Numbered from the stretch's first letter, positions 17,501 through 25,570 are shown. The stretch: 64,000 nucleotides of DNA from Bacillota bacterium (GCA_040755295.1 JBFMBK010000001.1:62001-126000), one strand, 5' to 3'. Numbers and translations: made by a program. Notes: generated by a model not told the origin, from the letters alone.

Positions 17501-17862
17501 GTTGATGCACCGCCGTTATCATACTGTGAAAATATATCCGCCAGCTCGAATTCCAATATATCCGCAAGAGTTACCATGTCGTTTGCTTCCAGGGCTGAAA
17601 ACACAGGCGGGTAAATCTGTTCGAGTTTTTCACTTAACCCCAGAAAACCGTTGCAGTATAAGGTGCTCCCGTCTGCCTTTACCAAGAGGTCTAAACCCTG
17701 GTGAAAATGTTCCAGCGCCTCGAGGACTTCATATAATCCGTTGAGGCCGCGGCCCGTATCTCCCCGCTGAAGCAGGGCGGCCACTTCTCTTGCGGCTTCT
17801 GCAAGAGTCGGTATTAGTTCGTTAAGCCTTTCTCTTAAGTCCTTTAAAACCTCATTCGCCAT
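17485..17862 (-). CDS. Small helical protein between flagellin and maf
   Basis: 125-aa soluble, mainly helical protein (ELIPTLAEAAREVAALLQR; LYEVLEALEHFHQGLDLL; TLADILEFELADIFSQY). I do not recognise a named family. The ATG follows GGGGGAGGAG, a strong site. It overlaps maf by 16 bases, so the two products are probably made together. A helper of flagellin modification, export or stability is plausible from position only. Confidence 0.75.
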   Translation of the reverse strand: MANEVLKDLRERLNELIPTLAEAAREVAALLQRGDTGRGLNGLYEVLEALEHFHQGLDLLVKADGSTLYCNGFLGLSEKLEQIYPPVFSALEANDMVTLADILEFELADIFSQYDNGGASTCQMQ

Positions 17863-17889
17863 CCTGTACTCCTCCCCCTACGATAATCG

Positions 17890-17932
17890 AAAACCCCGGG
17901 GGCCCCGGCCCTTGAAGGACGGGTCCCCCGGG
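17890..17932 (-). terminator. Terminator after the last flagellin gene
   Basis: Minus-strand hairpin with arms CCCGGGGG / CCCCCGGG and an inner GC-rich pairing, then TTTT. It probably sets the high ratio of flagellin mRNA over the downstream maf-fliD genes while allowing some read-through. Confidence 0.65.
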
Positions 17933-17944
17933 TGGTCACACAGC

Positions 17945-18766
17945 CTATCCAAGCAGTTTGAGCACCGACTGCGGGGCCATGTTGGCTTGGGCCAGCATGA
18001 CGGTGCCCGCCTGGACAAGGATCTGGTTCTTGGTGAAGAGCATCATCTCTTGCGCCATGTCCACGTCGCGGACGCGGGACTCGGCGGCGGTCAGGTTTTC
18101 CGACGCTACGCCGAGGTTGGCGATGGTGTGCTCCAGACGGTTCTGGATGGCGCCGAGTTTGGCGCGTTGCACCGACACCTCGTCGATAGCGCACTGTATA
18201 CGGCCGATTGCAGAGTTTGCTTTGACCTGAGTGGTCACGCAAACGGCATTAATACCGCTTACGCCTAACGAAGCAGCCTTCATGCCTGCGATTGAGAAGC
18301 TAAGGTTCTGGCCGGAGTTGGCGCCGATCTGGATGACCTTGCCGTTCAGCGTTCCGTTAAGCAGTTTCTGGGTGTTGAACTCCGTATTGTTCGCAATGCG
18401 GTCGATCTCGGTTAAGAGCTGGGTTACTTCCGTCTGAATCTGCTGCCTGTCGGCGGTGGTGTTGGTATCGTTGGCCGCCTGCACAGCCAGCTCGCGCATC
18501 CGCTGCAGGATGCTGTGCGATTCGTTAAGGGCGCCCTCAGCGGTCTGGAGGAGCGAGATGCCGTCCTGCGCGTTGCGGACCGCCTGGTTCAGACCCCTGA
18601 TCTGTCCGCGCATTTTTTCCGATATGGCAAGACCGGCGGCGTCATCGGCGGCGCGGTTGATCCGCATGCCGGAAGACAGCTTCTCAAGGGATTTGCCGAG
18701 TGCGTTGTTGGTCTGGCCTAAACCTCTCCATGCGTTAAGCGCCATTATATTATGGTTGATAATCAT
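17945..18766 (-). CDS. fliC: Flagellin, copy C (with two cysteines)
   Basis: 273-aa filament subunit with conserved N-terminal (NHNIMALNAWRGLGQTNNAL; SSGMRINRAADDAAGLAIS) and C-terminal (LGVASENLTAAESRVRDVDM; APQSVLKLLG) D0/D1 helices and a very short centre, so no D2/D3 domains. It differs from its two upstream copies mainly at about residues 150-205. There it contains two Cys (INAVCVTTQ and GRIQCAIDE), which is unusual because flagellins are normally Cys-free. It is the third and last of the tandem set, 36 bases after copy B, and is followed by a terminator. Confidence 0.95.
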   Translation of the reverse strand: MIINHNIMALNAWRGLGQTNNALGKSLEKLSSGMRINRAADDAAGLAISEKMRGQIRGLNQAVRNAQDGISLLQTAEGALNESHSILQRMRELAVQAANDTNTTADRQQIQTEVTQLLTEIDRIANNTEFNTQKLLNGTLNGKVIQIGANSGQNLSFSIAGMKAASLGVSGINAVCVTTQVKANSAIGRIQCAIDEVSVQRAKLGAIQNRLEHTIANLGVASENLTAAESRVRDVDMAQEMMLFTKNQILVQAGTVMLAQANMAPQSVLKLLG

Positions 18767-18802
18767 GTTGTCCGCTCCCTCCTCTCTTATGTTTTAGAAA
18801 GG

Positions 18803-19615
18803 CTAACCAAGCAGTTTGAGCACCGACTGCGGGGCCATGTTAGCCTGGGCCAGCATGACGGTGCCCGCCTGGACAAGGATCTGGTTCTTGGTGAAGAGCA
18901 TCATCTCTTGCGCCATGTCCACGTCGCGGACGCGGGACTCGGCCGCCGTAAGGTTTTCAGACGCCACACCGAGGTTGGCGATGGTATGCTCCAGACGGTT
19001 CTGGACGGCGCCGAGTTTGGCGCGTTCTGTGGATACCTTGTTGATGGCGCTCTGTACCAGGGTGATCGCATGGTTCGCGCTCCCCTGAGCGGAAACGTTA
19101 AGGCCGCTGACTCCGAGAGCGCCTGCTTTCATGGTCGCTATCGTAATAGAAAGGTTCTGCCCCGAGTTGGCGCCGATATGGATAAGTTTCGAGTCCAGGG
19201 TCCCGTCCAGGATCTTCTGGGTGTTGAATTCGGTGTTAGCGCCGATACGGTTGACTTCATTAATAAGCTGATTCACTTCCTGCTGTATCTGCGACCGGTC
19301 GGCGCTGGTGTTGGTATCGTTGGCCGACTGCACGGCAAGCTCGCGCATCCGCTGCAAGATGCTGTGTGATTCGTTCAGGGCGCCCTCAGCCGTCTGCAGG
19401 AGCGAGATGCCGTCCTGCGCGTTGCGGACCGCCTGGCTCAGACCCCGGATCTGGCCGCGCATCTTTTCGGAGATGGCCAGACCGGCGGCGTCGTCGGCGG
19501 CGCGGTTGATGCGCATGCCGGACGACAGCTTTTCAAGCGATTTGCCGAGCGCGCTGTCGGTTTGGCCCAACCCCCGCCAGGCGTTAAGCGCCATTATGTT
19601 GTGATTGATAATCAT
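18803..19615 (-). CDS. fliC: Flagellin, copy B
   Basis: 270-aa flagellin whose N- and C-terminal thirds are nearly identical to copies A and C, including long stretches of matching DNA. The centre differs (ILDGTLDSKLIHIGANSGQN; GLNVSAQGSANHAITLVQ). It has no cysteine. The start follows AAGGGGG. The gene lies between copies A and C in one operon and is preceded by a long hairpin spacer rather than an obvious promoter. Confidence 0.95.
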   Translation of the reverse strand: MIINHNIMALNAWRGLGQTDSALGKSLEKLSSGMRINRAADDAAGLAISEKMRGQIRGLSQAVRNAQDGISLLQTAEGALNESHSILQRMRELAVQSANDTNTSADRSQIQQEVNQLINEVNRIGANTEFNTQKILDGTLDSKLIHIGANSGQNLSITIATMKAGALGVSGLNVSAQGSANHAITLVQSAINKVSTERAKLGAVQNRLEHTIANLGVASENLTAAESRVRDVDMAQEMMLFTKNQILVQAGTVMLAQANMAPQSVLKLLG

Positions 19616-19656
19616 GGTTTGGTTTTCCCCCTTTCTTAATAATTACAGAGGTAGCT

Positions 19657-19734
19657 GTGAGGGTGCCGGCCAAGTCGCGCTTGCCTCTCCGTCGGTCGCC
19701 CGGCGACGAGCGCGGCCTAGGCGTTCACTCTCAC
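19657..19734 (-). promoter_or_regulatory. Long stem-loop between flagellin copies A and B
   Basis: Outer arms GTGAGAGTG / CACCCTCAC (one mismatch) enclose CGCGCT / AGCGCG and the palindrome TCGCCGGGCGA. A related hairpin precedes copy A at 20612-20686. There is no U-tract; mRNA processing or stability control is a reasonable guess. Confidence 0.5.
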
Positions 19735-19738
19735 CGAT

Positions 19739-20563
19739 TTATCCAAGCAGCTTAAGCACCGACTGCGGGGCCATGTTGGCCTGGGCCAGCATGACGGTGC
19801 CCGCCTGTACAAGGATCTGGTTCTTGGTGAACAGCATCATTTCTTGCGCCATGTCCACGTCGCGGACGCGGGACTCGGCCGCCGTCAAGTTCTCCGACGC
19901 CACGCCGAGGTTGGCGATGGTGTGCTCCAAACGGTTCTGGATGGCGCCGAGTTTCGCACGTTGCGAGGAGACATCGTCAATGGCGGATTGTACTATTCTG
20001 ATAGCACTGTTTGCTTTAACCTGTGTCGAAACGCTGACGGTTCTCAACGCGCTTGTCGTACCCAGGGCGGTAGCCGTCATCGTGGCGATGGTGATGGAAA
20101 GGTTCTGACCCGAATTCGCCCCGATTTGGATCAGTTTTGCTGACATGGTACCGTTCAGCAGCTTCTGGGTGTTGAACTCGGTATTGCTGCCGATGCGGTT
20201 TATTTCGGTCAGAAGCTGGTTGACTTCCTGCTGTATCTGCGACCGGTCGGCGGCGGTGTTCGTATCATTTGCCGACTGCACGGCCAGCTCGCGCATACGC
20301 TGCAGGATGCTGTGCGTTTCGTTCAGGGCGCCTTCAGCCGTCTGCAGGAGCGAGATGCCGTCCTGCGCGTTGCGCGTTGCCTGGTCAAGACCGCGGATCT
20401 GTCCGCGCATCTTCTCGGAGATGGCCAGCCCGGCGGCGTCGTCGGCGGCGCGGTTGATGCGCATGCCCGAGGACAGCTTCTCGAGCGACTTGCCGAGCGC
20501 GCTGTCGGTTTGGCCCAACCCCCGCCAGGCATTAAGCGCCATTATGTTGTGGTTGATGATCAT
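19739..20563 (-). CDS. fliC: Flagellin, copy A (promoter-proximal)
   Basis: 274-aa major filament subunit candidate, first of three. Conserved D0/D1 helices match the other copies; the centre is its own (ALGTTSALRTVSVSTQVKAN). There is no cysteine. The ATG at 20563 begins the universal MIINHNIMALNAW and follows AGGAGGAAG; a longer frame to 20686 runs through the leader hairpin and is not real. A sigma-28 promoter lies at 20692-20718, making this the best expressed copy. Maf, FliS and FliD are encoded in the same direction downstream. Confidence 0.96.
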   Translation of the reverse strand: MIINHNIMALNAWRGLGQTDSALGKSLEKLSSGMRINRAADDAAGLAISEKMRGQIRGLDQATRNAQDGISLLQTAEGALNETHSILQRMRELAVQSANDTNTAADRSQIQQEVNQLLTEINRIGSNTEFNTQKLLNGTMSAKLIQIGANSGQNLSITIATMTATALGTTSALRTVSVSTQVKANSAIRIVQSAIDDVSSQRAKLGAIQNRLEHTIANLGVASENLTAAESRVRDVDMAQEMMLFTKNQILVQAGTVMLAQANMAPQSVLKLLG

Positions 20564-20611
20564 GGTTTTGTCTTCCTCCTTTCCTGTGCTTAAATTAATA
20601 ATTAGGTGGTT

Positions 20612-20686
20612 ATGAGAGTGCTTTCCATGCCTTTTCCCCTTCCGGCGACCGACCGGCGGAACAAAGGCCAACACAGGTGCTCTCAC
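20612..20686 (-). promoter_or_regulatory. Leader stem-loop of flagellin copy A
   Basis: Arms GTGAGAG / CTCTCAT enclose an inner TTCCG...CGGAA pairing. The layout repeats in the spacer before copy B, so it is probably a duplicated 5' leader element acting on flagellin mRNA. Confidence 0.5.
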
Positions 20687-20691
20687 TGTGT

Positions 20692-20718
20692 TATTCGGCT
20701 ACGTTCGCGCTACGTTTA
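20692..20718 (-). promoter_or_regulatory. Sigma-28 promoter of the flagellin operon
   Basis: On the minus strand TAAA (20718-20715), N15, GCCGAATA (20699-20692). The -35 and spacing are exact and the -10 matches 6 of 8. It gives a leader of about 120 bases before copy A. Confidence 0.75.
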
Positions 20719-20886
20719 TAGGACTTTAAGCCTAAACTTTGAGCTGTAAAGCGCAATTGCAGATTTCATAAAACTGTATAAGCCCATCCTTAAGCAGAAA
20801 TTTCCACGGTTGTTGCAGGAAATTTGCAGAAGTATGTCGAAACAAATTCGATACGTCTGTACAGTTTTTATTAAGGGGATTAAATA
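20719..20886. promoter_or_regulatory. Divergent control region, flagellins / legionaminate genes
   Basis: On the plus strand TTGTTGCAGGAA (about 20809-20821) is followed by ATGTCGAAA, a Spo0A-box-like word (TGTCGAA), and TTCGATA. The same TTGTTGCAGGAA word precedes flgB at about 59209-59221. No gene is seen here. Confidence 0.4.
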
Positions 20887-21864
20887 ATGAAGTTGAAGGT
20901 ATTGGTCACCGGCGCGGCCGGCTTTATTGGTTCCCACCTGGTTGAGGAGCTTGTAAAATCGGGACATGAGGTGAAAGCCTTCGTGCGATATAACGCCCGT
21001 AGCGACTGGGGCTGGCTGCAGGCAACCTCGTGCTTGAAAGATGTTTCGGTTTTCGCGGGCGACATCCGTGATTATGACGCCGTGAAAGAGGCGGCGCGCG
21101 GGGTGGATACGGTGTTCCATCTTGCGGCGCTGATCGGTATTCCTTACTCCTACGTTTCACCGCTCGCCTATATTAAAACGAATGTGGAAGGAACCTACAA
21201 CGTTCTTCAGGCCGCCCGGGAGGAAGGGCTTAAGCGGGTGATGCACACCTCCACCTCGGAGGTTTACGGGACCGCCCGGTATGCTCCCATCGACGAGGAA
21301 CACCCTTTACAGGCACAGTCGCCTTACGCCGCCTCCAAGATCGGCGCCGACCAACTGGCCTTGAGTTTTTACCGATCCTTCGGCCTGCCTGTGACGGTGG
21401 TCAGGCCCTTTAACACTTTCGGACCCAGACAATCGGCGCGCGCCGTTATTCCCACCGTAATAACCCAACTCCTGCAGGGAAAAGAGGTTTTGCGGCTGGG
21501 AAACCTTAGCCCGACGCGAGATTTTAATTATGTCCGGGACACCGTTTCCGGGATGATAAAAGTTGGTCTTTCGGATCACACGACCGGGCAGGTGGTTAAT
21601 GTGGGGAGCGGCCGCGAGACTTCCCTGATGGAAGTTGTAGAGCTCGTTAAAAAGATAACGGGCGCGGACGCAACCGTGGAGCAGGAAGAAACAAGGAAAA
21701 GGCCTCCGAACAGCGAGGTTGAACGTCTGGTCTGCGACAACCGCAGGGCGCAGGAAATCACGGGATGGGCGCCACGGTACTCGCTGGAGGAAGGACTTCG
21801 GGAAACTATCTCCTGGTTCAGGGAGAACCTTCATTTGTATAAAACGGATTTGTACAATATTTAG
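20887..21864 (+). CDS. legB: LegB-type NDP-sugar 4,6-dehydratase
   Basis: First committed enzyme of legionaminic acid synthesis: 4,6-dehydration of NDP-GlcNAc (GDP-linked in Campylobacter). The 325-aa extended short-chain dehydrogenase shows NAD motif VTGAAGFIGSHL (6-17), active-site TSEVYG, YAASK as YxxxK, and the product-side RPFNTFGPRQSARAVIPT typical of this group. It opens the cassette legB-legC-legH-legG-legI-ptmE-legF. Substrate is inferred from the full pathway around it. Confidence 0.85.
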   Translation: MKLKVLVTGAAGFIGSHLVEELVKSGHEVKAFVRYNARSDWGWLQATSCLKDVSVFAGDIRDYDAVKEAARGVDTVFHLAALIGIPYSYVSPLAYIKTNVEGTYNVLQAAREEGLKRVMHTSTSEVYGTARYAPIDEEHPLQAQSPYAASKIGADQLALSFYRSFGLPVTVVRPFNTFGPRQSARAVIPTVITQLLQGKEVLRLGNLSPTRDFNYVRDTVSGMIKVGLSDHTTGQVVNVGSGRETSLMEVVELVKKITGADATVEQEETRKRPPNSEVERLVCDNRRAQEITGWAPRYSLEEGLRETISWFRENLHLYKTDLYNI

Positions 21865-21962
21865 TCCTCAGTCGACAGTCCTCAGTCCCTAGTCTGAAAC
21901 GGAAAGTCCGACGTCGAAAGGTAGAAGTCTGAAGTTAAAAGTCTAAAGTCCCGAGTTATTAA
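21865..21962 (+). repeat. Left arm of word-repeat element 1
   Basis: Forward words AGTCCTCAGTCGACAGTCC, TCAGTCCCTAGTC, AAAGTCCGACGTCGAAAG and AAGTCTAAAGTCCCGAG between legB and the four-helix-bundle gene. Complementary words follow that gene. Confidence 0.6.
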
Positions 21963-21986
21963 TAAGAGAAGGAAGAGTAAGAGCAG

Positions 21987-22349
21987 ATGACAGGTGAGGA
22001 CTTAGAGGCATGGAAGAAAGCACGGGAGTTAGCGAGGATCATCTATCAAATTACGTCAGCCGGCGAGTTTTCGCATGACTTTAGTCTAAGAGATCAGATA
22101 AGGCGTGCTGCTATATCTGTCATGTCAAACATAGCTGAGGGTTTTGAGTGCAAGGGAGACAAGGAGTTCCGACATTTCCTTTCCATTGCCAAGGGGTCAG
22201 CGGCTGAAGTAAAAGCCCAGATTTATATCGCCAAAGATGCGGAACTGATCAGCGAAACACAATTTGCAGATTTATATGAATTAACGTCGGAAGTTGGGCG
22301 ACTTACCAGCGGAATGATAAAGTATCTTACTAAGCCCAAAGAGTCCTAA
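21987..22349 (+). CDS. Four-helix-bundle protein (23S rRNA IVP / Avd-like family)
   Basis: 120-aa protein with the family pattern: LEAWKKARELARIIYQIT, LRDQIRRAAISVMSNIAEGF, EFRHFLSIAKGSAAEVKAQ and a last helix EVGRLTSGMIKYL. Relatives are encoded in intervening sequences of 23S rRNA genes or act as accessory proteins of diversity-generating retroelements; no reverse transcriptase is present here. It interrupts the legionaminate operon and lies between inverted word repeats. A paralogue in the same setting is at 28347. Its function in this context is unknown. Confidence 0.88.
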   Translation: MTGEDLEAWKKARELARIIYQITSAGEFSHDFSLRDQIRRAAISVMSNIAEGFECKGDKEFRHFLSIAKGSAAEVKAQIYIAKDAELISETQFADLYELTSEVGRLTSGMIKYLTKPKES

Positions 22350-22373
22350 CTTAGTGCCGCCCCATCAACTGAT

Positions 22374-22405
22374 ATAGGACATAGGACTCAGGACTTAGGA
22401 CTTGA
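22374..22405 (+). repeat. Right arm of word-repeat element 1
   Basis: Words GGACATAGGACTCAGGACTT and AGGACTTGAC are reverse complements of the left-arm words (AAGTCCTAAGTCCTGAGTCC when read on the minus strand), so the gene at 21987 lies inside an imperfect inverted repeat. Confidence 0.6.
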
Positions 22406-22443
22406 CGAGCAAGCCATGACCCATTAGCCAAGACGGAGGAGTT

Positions 22444-23559
22444 ATGACCGACTCAGCCATCCGGATTCCGCTGGACGCGCCGAATATCGGCGAACTTGAG
22501 AAGGAATACGTGATGCGCGCGCTCGACAGCGGGTATGTTTCTTCGGTGGGCCCGCTGATAACCGAGTTTGAAGAGCGTTTTCGCGCCTATACCGGGGCGC
22601 GGCATGCCGTCGCTACGGTAAACGGAACATCGGCCATCCACCTGGCGCTCCGGCTTCTGGGAGTCGGCCCGGGCGACGAGGTTATCGTGCCTGCGCTGAC
22701 CTTCATTTCCACGGTGAACCCAGTGGTTTATGTGGGGGCTACGCCCGTCGTGGTCGACGTAGACCCCCGGACATGGAACATTGACGTTTCCGGATTGGAG
22801 CGGGCGATAACCACCCGCACCCGCGCCGTAATCCTCGTTCATTTATACGGGAACCCGGTGGATATGACCGGCGTAATGAAAGTGGCGCGCAGGCACGGTT
22901 TGCGCGTGATCGAAGACGCCGCCGAAGCGCTCGGCGCTACCTTTGAAGGGTGTCACGTCGGCACCTTCGGCGACGTGGGCGTGTTCAGCTTTAACGGGAA
23001 CAAGGTAATCACCACCGGCGGCGGCGGCATGCTGGTCACCGGCGATCCCGGCATTGCCGAGCGGGCACGCCTGCTGGTCAACCAGGGGCGCGCGGCGGGG
23101 ATTATTGAGTACGAGCACCGGGAAATCGGCTACAACTACAGGTTGACTAACCTGCAGGCGGCTTTAGGCCTCGCACAGTTGGAGCGCCTGCCGGAGTTTT
23201 TGGCGGCCAAGCGTCTTAATGCTGCGGTTTACCGGGAGCTTCTCCGGGGGCAACCGGGATTGGAGCGGCAGCACGAGGTGAAAGACGCAGAAAGCAACTG
23301 GTGGCTCTTTTCCGTATTAATCGATCCGGAACGGTTTGGGGAGGGCAGGATATCCACAGCGGAGAGACTTAGAGCCTCGGGGGTTCAGGTCCGCCCGCTT
23401 TTTATGCCCATTCACCGCCAGCCGCCGTATATAGAGTATGCCTGTACAGGATGCCCGGTGGCCGAATCCCTGCACGAAAGAGGGCTTAATCTGCCGAGCG
23501 CCAGTTTTTTAAAGGAGGAGGATGTTCGTGAGACATGCCGACTCTTACTGTCAAGGTGA
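22444..23559 (+). CDS. legC: LegC-type PLP aminotransferase (DegT/DnrJ/EryC1)
   Basis: Transaminates the 4-keto sugar made by LegB. The 371-aa protein shows VNGTSAIHLALRLLG, the PLP-phosphate and Asp region HGLRVIEDAAEALGA, and the PLP Lys in FSFNGNKVITTGGGGM, followed by the usual IGYNYRLTNLQAALGLAQ. It starts behind GGAGGAG. The next gene, the matching N-acetyltransferase, begins six bases after the stop. Compare the DegT-family protein at 56467, which lacks this Lys. Confidence 0.88.
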   Translation: MTDSAIRIPLDAPNIGELEKEYVMRALDSGYVSSVGPLITEFEERFRAYTGARHAVATVNGTSAIHLALRLLGVGPGDEVIVPALTFISTVNPVVYVGATPVVVDVDPRTWNIDVSGLERAITTRTRAVILVHLYGNPVDMTGVMKVARRHGLRVIEDAAEALGATFEGCHVGTFGDVGVFSFNGNKVITTGGGGMLVTGDPGIAERARLLVNQGRAAGIIEYEHREIGYNYRLTNLQAALGLAQLERLPEFLAAKRLNAAVYRELLRGQPGLERQHEVKDAESNWWLFSVLIDPERFGEGRISTAERLRASGVQVRPLFMPIHRQPPYIEYACTGCPVAESLHERGLNLPSASFLKEEDVRETCRLLLSR

Positions 23560-23565
23560 GGTTGG

Positions 23566-24222
23566 ATGAACCTGCCGCAAATCGTGATTATCGGCGCGGG
23601 CGGGCATGCCGCGATGGTAACGGACATTATATTGAAAGCCGGTAAATACTCGTTGGCCGGCTATACCGCGCCTGGAAGTCCCCCGCCTGCGTCCCGTCTG
23701 AGGTTCAGGTATCTTGGAAACGACGACGTTTTGCCCACACTGCGGCGGCAGGGTGTTAAAATGGCCGCTTTGGGAGTGGGGGGAGTGGGAGACAACAAGC
23801 CGCGGCGCCGGATGTACGAGCATATCCACAGCCTGGGGTTTTCCTTCCCTCCTCTGATTCATCCGTCCGCTGTGGTGGCCGATGACCTTACCGTGGAAGG
23901 CTTGATTATCGCACCGGGCGCCGTGGTCAATCCGCGGGTTGAGCTCGGTGTGAATACAATTATCAATTCCGCCGCGGTGGTGGAACACAACTGCGTGGTC
24001 GGCGAACACGTGCATGTGGCGCCGGGCGCGGTGCTGTGCGGCGGCGTTCGCGTCGGCGGCCTTGCCCATGTGGGCGCCGGAGCGGTCGTCATCCAGGGGG
24101 TAGCCCTGGGCGAAGGCGCGGTGGTGGGCGCCGGGGCGGTAGTGCTCCACGACGTCAACCCCTGGACCGTGGTCGCGGGGAACCCGGCAAGGTTTATTAA
24201 GTCTCTGAGGGAAGTGTTTTAA
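23566..24222 (+). CDS. legH: LegH/NeuD-type sugar O/N-acetyltransferase
   Basis: Acetylates the 4-amino group of the legionaminate precursor. The 218-aa protein is of the PglD/NeuD type: a small Rossmann-like N-terminal part (IVIIGAGGHAAMVTDIIL) and a left-handed beta-helix of hexapeptide repeats (about 95-205; PGAVVNPRVELGVNTIINS, VAPGAVLCGGVRVGG) with the catalytic His in AAVVEHNC. The stop touches the next start, so it is coupled to legG. Confidence 0.87.
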   Translation: MNLPQIVIIGAGGHAAMVTDIILKAGKYSLAGYTAPGSPPPASRLRFRYLGNDDVLPTLRRQGVKMAALGVGGVGDNKPRRRMYEHIHSLGFSFPPLIHPSAVVADDLTVEGLIIAPGAVVNPRVELGVNTIINSAAVVEHNCVVGEHVHVAPGAVLCGGVRVGGLAHVGAGAVVIQGVALGEGAVVGAGAVVLHDVNPWTVVAGNPARFIKSLREVF

Positions 24223-25419
24223 ATGCGCCGGGTAATGGTCTTTTCCGCCTCGCGCGCCGAGTACGGACTCTTAAAGCCCATTTTACGGGGTATTACGACC
24301 TCATCGCGGTTGAAGTTGGACCTGGTTATCGGCGGCGCCCATCTTGCTCCCGGTCACGGCTGCACAAAGCGGGAGATAATGAACGACGCCCTGCCGATCA
24401 CTTTTTGTATAAACGGCGCTCAGGCTTCGGACAGTCCCGGCGCCATCGTTGAATTCGTCGGGCGGGGAATAACGGAGATTGCTGCTTATTTCGCCGCGCA
24501 ACCGCCGGATATCGTCGTTATCCTGGGGGACCGTTACGAGCTGTTGATCCCCCTTGCCGGGGCGCTCGTCAACCGTATTCCCGTAGCGCACCTCTGCGGG
24601 GGCGAGACGACGGAAGGAGCTCTTGACGAACAGGTGCGCCACGCCGCGACGAAGATGGCCCACCTCCACTTTCCCAGCACCTTTCAGTACGCCAGGTGTT
24701 TGCGGCGGATGGGTGAAGAGGCGTGGCGGATCAACGTTGTGGGTGCACCCGGTGTAGAAAATATAATTAAGGAAGAAATGATGACGCCTGAAGAACTGGA
24801 TGCGGCTTTCGGCATTGATGTCACCCGACGGACGCTTTTGATCACTTATCACCCGGAAACCTTGACGCGGGATGGGGATCCCGAAAAAGAGGCCGCCGCG
24901 CTGACCGCCGCATTGAAAGAATTCCTGGATTATCAGCAGGTCATTACCTACCCCGGAATGGAAGTGGGCTGCCGGGGAGTGATTAAGGCCTGGGAGAGCT
25001 ATGTTGAAAAGAATCCAAACGCCCGACTATACAAAAGTCTGGGTTCACGCGGTTACCTGGGGGTCATGAGGGAAGCCGCCGCGGTGGTGGGCAACTCGTC
25101 GAGCGGCATCATCGAGGCCCCTTCGCTTAAGATCCCGACCGTAAATATTGGGGACAGGCAGAAAGGCCGGGTGCGGGCCGAAAGTGTGATCGATGTGCCC
25201 TGCATTAAGGCGGAGATCGTTGCGGGGCTGCAAAAGGCCCTGTACGACGCGGAATTCCGTCGCTCTTTGGAAAATGTGAACAATCCCTATGACCCTTACG
25301 GCGACGGGAATGTAGGCGGACGGGTGGTTTCCGTGCTGGAGTCGGTTCCGCTTGACCGGCGTTTGCTTGAGAAAAAGCTGGATTTTCCGACCGAACAAGA
25401 GTTGCTCAATCTGCCGTGA
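24223..25419 (+). CDS. legG: LegG/NeuC-type hydrolysing NDP-sugar 2-epimerase
   Basis: Releases the NDP and inverts C2 to give 2,4-diacetamido-2,4,6-trideoxymannose. The 398-aa GT-B-fold protein opens MVFSASRAEYGLLKPIL, the typical R-x-E of this family, and has IVVILGDRYELLIPL, VAHLCGGETTEGALDEQ, LITYHPETL and GNSSSGIIEAP. It directly follows legH. After it comes a 400-base spacer with a hairpin repeat before the radical SAM gene. Confidence 0.9.
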   Translation: MRRVMVFSASRAEYGLLKPILRGITTSSRLKLDLVIGGAHLAPGHGCTKREIMNDALPITFCINGAQASDSPGAIVEFVGRGITEIAAYFAAQPPDIVVILGDRYELLIPLAGALVNRIPVAHLCGGETTEGALDEQVRHAATKMAHLHFPSTFQYARCLRRMGEEAWRINVVGAPGVENIIKEEMMTPEELDAAFGIDVTRRTLLITYHPETLTRDGDPEKEAAALTAALKEFLDYQQVITYPGMEVGCRGVIKAWESYVEKNPNARLYKSLGSRGYLGVMREAAAVVGNSSSGIIEAPSLKIPTVNIGDRQKGRVRAESVIDVPCIKAEIVAGLQKALYDAEFRRSLENVNNPYDPYGDGNVGGRVVSVLESVPLDRRLLEKKLDFPTEQELLNLP

Positions 25420-25445
25420 TAATGAGCCAGTTCCGACACGGACAA

Positions 25446-25570
25446 GCCGGAACCAAACTACTTTACCACAGAGGCACAGAGTTCACAGAGAACAAAAATA
25501 TTAGATCAACCAAAAATAAGTCCCATTTTCCGTCTTTTCCCTTTGTGTGCTGGTATCTCTGTGGTTGATT
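25446..25570. repeat. CACAGAG hairpin repeat, copy 1
   Basis: CCGGAACCAAA, then TTTACCACAGAGGCACAGAG and TTCACAGAGAA form the left arm; CTTTGTGTGCTGG and TATCTCTGTGGTTGATT form the inverted right arm. Related blocks lie at 30678-30731 and 52240-52373. The rest of this spacer (to 25815) holds no gene I can see. Confidence 0.65.

Noticed and set aside
19739-20686. Flagellin copy A with a 41-residue N-terminal extension
   Set aside because: The extension runs through the leader hairpin; ATG 20563 has AGGAGG and gives the universal flagellin N-terminus.
25446-25570. CRISPR array in the repeat spacers
   Set aside because: Repeats are imperfect, not evenly spaced, and have no unique spacers; no cas genes are present.
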